A stretch of DNA of 8,259 nucleotides from Oscillospiraceae bacterium. Its GTDB lineage: Bacteria > Bacillota > Clostridia > Oscillospirales > Oscillospiraceae. The stretch covers positions 1-8,259 of the forward strand of contig JAIRRO010000046.1 of assembly GCA_031255955.1 (NCBI GenBank), in the 5' to 3' direction. The notes beneath the pieces were generated by a model, which saw only the letters and a list, made by a program, of their open reading frames with translations, had not been told where the DNA came from and did not search any database. The translations under genes and the position numbers were made by a program. Positions 6,496 through 8,259 of this stretch are shown here, one piece after another; position 1 is the first letter of the stretch, and the number at the start of each line of letters is the position of its first letter.

Positions 6496-7081
6496 GCTGA
6501 TTTCCGTTCTTATGGCGGCGGTGCTGGTAAACAACTATGTGCTGCGTCAGTTCTTGGGGATTTGCCCGTTCCTCGGCGTGTCGAAGGATTTGAAAAGCGC
6601 AACGGGTATGAGCATCGCCGTTATATTCGTAATGTGCCTCGCGACGGCTGTGACGTGGTGTATTCACATGTATCTGCTGGTTCCGCGCGGTATGGAGTAT
6701 TTGCAAACGGTTGTGTTCATCCTTGTCATCGCGGCGCTTGTTCAGCTGGTGGAGATTGCGCTGAAGAAAAATATTCCGGCGCTGTACCGCGCCCTGGGCG
6801 TATATCTGCCGCTTATTACGACAAACTGCGCCGTACTGGGCGTGACGATAGCGAATCTTGACCGCGGCTACGGCTTTGCGGAGTCGATGGTAAACGCACT
6901 CGGCTCCGGACTCGGGTTCTTTCTCGCGATGGTCATATTCTCCGGCGTGAGATACCGCACAGAGACGTCCGAGCCGCCGAAGCCGTTTGAGGGGCTGCCG
7001 CTGACGCTGATTTCCGCGTCGATTCTGTCCCTTTCGTTTTTCGGATTTAACGGCATTGTCGAAAATCTTTTCGGCGGATAG
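6488..7081 (+). CDS. rnfA: Rnf complex subunit RnfA (membrane subunit)
   Basis: A 197-residue integral membrane protein with about six hydrophobic helices, a paralogue of RnfE inserted in opposite topology in the complex. The N-terminal VNNYVLRQFLGICPFLGVS is highly typical of RnfA. Cys26 (GICPFLG) and Cys114 (TNCAVLGV) match the conserved cysteine pair that joins the RnfE pair at the intramembrane Fe-S centre. Length fits the family well (about 190-200). The ATG at 6488 lies within the end of rnfE (eight-base overlap), with a G-run (6474-6479) as the likely ribosome binding site, so translation is probably coupled. It ends with TAG at 7079-7081, 15 bases before rnfB. Confidence 0.96.
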   Translation: MVKLISVLMAAVLVNNYVLRQFLGICPFLGVSKDLKSATGMSIAVIFVMCLATAVTWCIHMYLLVPRGMEYLQTVVFILVIAALVQLVEIALKKNIPALYRALGVYLPLITTNCAVLGVTIANLDRGYGFAESMVNALGSGLGFFLAMVIFSGVRYRTETSEPPKPFEGLPLTLISASILSLSFFGFNGIVENLFGG

Positions 7082-7096
7082 GGGAGTGATGGCAGA

Positions 7097-7915
7097 ATGA
7101 GCGCAATATTGATACCCGTCGGCGCGGTGTCCGGCATCGGACTGCTGTGCGCCGTGATGCTCACCGTCGTTTCAAAGGTGATGGCGGTGCAGGTGGACGA
7201 ACGCATTACGGCAGTGCGCGATGTACTGCCCGGGGCGAACTGCGGCGCGTGCGGATACGCGGGCTGCGACGGCTACGCCGCGGCGTTGATAGAGGACGGC
7301 GTAAAAACGAATTTATGCGTACCGGGGAGCGACGATGTTTCATTGCAAATATCGAATCTGCTCGGCGTGGAATTTGAGGATGTTATAGAGCGCATCGCCG
7401 TATGTCATTGCGGCGGAACGACGTCCGCCACGCAGCGCAAGATGGAATATGGCGGCGTTATTTCCTGCGCCGCGGCAAAGCTGCTGTACGGCGGAGAGAT
7501 GTCCTGTCGGTACGGCTGCATCGGATACGGCGACTGCGCAAGGGTCTGTCCCAACGGCGCCGTGTGCATAGAGGACGGCGTGGCAAGGATAAATCCGCGC
7601 CGCTGCACAGGCTGCGGTCTGTGCGCAAAGGTCTGCCCGAATGGGATAATCAGCACCCTGCCGGACACCGTGACCACCGTAATAAAATGCTCGTCCATCG
7701 ACCGCGGCGGGGACGTGCGAAAGAAATGTCAGCGCGGCTGCATCGGCTGTATGCGGTGCGTCCGCGAATGCCCGAACGAGGCTATCGCGGTGGTGAACAA
7801 TCTCGCCGTAATCGATTATGACAAATGCGGCGGCTGCGGTCACTGCGCCGAGGTGTGTACGGTGAAATGCGTAAAAATCGCGAATTTCACAGGCGTATTC
7901 AATAAGACGGAATAG
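7097..7915 (+). CDS. rnfB: Rnf complex subunit RnfB (polyferredoxin subunit)
   Basis: A 272-residue iron-sulfur subunit, the likely entry point for electrons from reduced ferredoxin. A hydrophobic N-terminal helix (about 4-30) anchors it. A first [4Fe-4S] domain follows with Cys49-52-57 and Cys74 (NCGACGYAGCDGY). Then come ferredoxin-type motifs: Cys137-141-147-151 (CRYGCIGYGDCARVCP), Cys170-173-176-180 (CTGCGLCAKVCP), Cys211/215-218-221-225 (CQRGCIGCMRCVRECP) and Cys244-247-250-254 (CGGCGHCAEVC, then Cys258). This suggests at least five clusters, in line with clostridial RnfB, which are longer than proteobacterial ones. The usual Pro after the last motif is Thr. The start at 7097 has GGGGAG (7081-7086) ten bases upstream. 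RnfB is last in the operon as expected for the C-D-G-E-A-B order, and glnS starts 20 bases later without a visible terminator. Confidence 0.96.
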   Translation: MSAILIPVGAVSGIGLLCAVMLTVVSKVMAVQVDERITAVRDVLPGANCGACGYAGCDGYAAALIEDGVKTNLCVPGSDDVSLQISNLLGVEFEDVIERIAVCHCGGTTSATQRKMEYGGVISCAAAKLLYGGEMSCRYGCIGYGDCARVCPNGAVCIEDGVARINPRRCTGCGLCAKVCPNGIISTLPDTVTTVIKCSSIDRGGDVRKKCQRGCIGCMRCVRECPNEAIAVVNNLAVIDYDKCGGCGHCAEVCTVKCVKIANFTGVFNKTE

Positions 7916-7935
7916 AAAAGGGAATGATCACAGCC

Positions 7936-8259
7936 ATGGAAGAGTCCAAAAATTTTATCCACGCGTTTATCGACGAGGATTTATCCCCCGGCGGGCGCTG
8001 TGAGGGGATGACGGTGCGCACGCGGTTCCCGCCCGAGCCGAACGGCTATTTGCACATCGGTCACTGCACCGCGCTTAACATCAATTTCACCACGGCGATA
8101 AAATACGGCGGCACGTGCAATCTGCGTATGGACGACACAAACCCCGCCCGCGAGGATGAGGAATACGTCGACGCGATTAAAGAGGACATTGCGTGGCTCG
8201 GCTTTTCCTGGGATAAATTCCTCTATGGCTCGGACTATTTTCCGGAGACATACGAGTTG
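7936..8259 (+). CDS. glnS: glutaminyl-tRNA synthetase, N-terminal part (partial)
   Basis: The first 108 residues of a class I aminoacyl-tRNA synthetase that charges tRNA-Gln with glutamine in the cytoplasm; the gene runs off the window. RFPPEPNGYLHIGH holds the ATP-binding HIGH motif at 40-43. Together with CNLRMDDTNP, the EDEEYVDAIKEDIAWLGF stretch and SDYF, this matches GlnRS rather than glutamyl-tRNA synthetase, whose motif usually reads RFAPSPTG. The N-terminal NFI-x5-IDEDL is also typical. ATG 7936 is chosen; an in-frame ATG at 7924 touches the purine stretch AAAAGGGA and would leave no spacing. The spacing from that stretch to 7936 is 12 bases, somewhat long. It lies 20 bases after rnfB with no terminator between, so co-transcription with rnf is possible though functionally unrelated. 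Confidence 0.93.
   Translation, partial: MEESKNFIHAFIDEDLSPGGRCEGMTVRTRFPPEPNGYLHIGHCTALNINFTTAIKYGGTCNLRMDDTNPAREDEEYVDAIKEDIAWLGFSWDKFLYGSDYFPETYEL

Noticed and set aside
7340..7843. Minus- and plus-strand open frames overlapping rnfB.
   Set aside because: The rnfB frame has all its ferredoxin motifs, so the Arg- and Ala-rich alternatives are out-of-frame shadows.
2907..7915. Na+-translocating NADH:quinone oxidoreductase (Nqr) instead of Rnf.
   Set aside because: There is no NqrA or NqrF; RnfC with NADH/FMN and two ferredoxin motifs and the polyferredoxin RnfB are present in the clostridial Rnf order.

Overview
The window comes from an anaerobic bacterium, most likely an uncultured Clostridia (Bacillota) lineage with a fairly GC-rich genome. 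Four things point that way: a glycyl radical enzyme (an oxygen-sensitive class), a complete rnf operon in the order C-D-G-E-A-B typical of clostridia and acetogens, strong purine-rich ribosome binding sites, and an AT-rich consensus-type promoter. The lineage is an inference, since there is no rRNA or other phylogenetic marker here. All convincing genes lie on the + strand.

Layout. Bases 1-208 hold the 3' end of an unrecognised protein with a repeated TDADG motif and lower GC than its neighbours. Bases 209-357 are non-coding: a small hairpin, a long perfect-looking hairpin (237-276) whose U-tract is on the minus strand, then a good sigma-70/sigma-A-type promoter and a ribosome binding site. 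Bases 358-2802 encode an 814-residue glycyl radical enzyme of the dehydratase/eliminase/decarboxylase type (Cys442-Val-Glu444 motif, radical Gly790). Its substrate cannot be named, and no activating enzyme is beside it. A 104-base gap (2803-2906) carries a second promoter. Bases 2907-7915 hold rnfC, rnfD, rnfG, rnfE, rnfA and rnfB, tightly packed with three overlapping junctions. Twenty bases after rnfB begins glnS (glutaminyl-tRNA synthetase), which runs off the end of the window.

How the parts work together. The six Rnf proteins form one membrane complex that passes electrons between reduced ferredoxin and NAD+ and couples this to ion (Na+ or H+) transport. RnfB (Fe-S) and RnfC (Fe-S/FMN/NADH) are the cytoplasm-facing redox subunits. 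RnfD and RnfG carry covalent FMN on Thr170 and Thr150. RnfA and RnfE each supply two membrane cysteines for an intramembrane Fe-S centre. All these key residues are present, so the complex looks functional. The glycyl radical enzyme may feed a fermentation whose redox balance uses Rnf, but the two have separate promoters and this link is inference. No mobile element, tRNA, rRNA or CRISPR array was seen.

The most interesting points are the glycyl radical enzyme with an uncommon loop after its catalytic cysteine and no neighbouring activase, the Cys-rich tail on RnfE, the Asp-to-Asn change in the RnfG flavinylation motif, and the duplicated-looking rnfG-rnfE junction.
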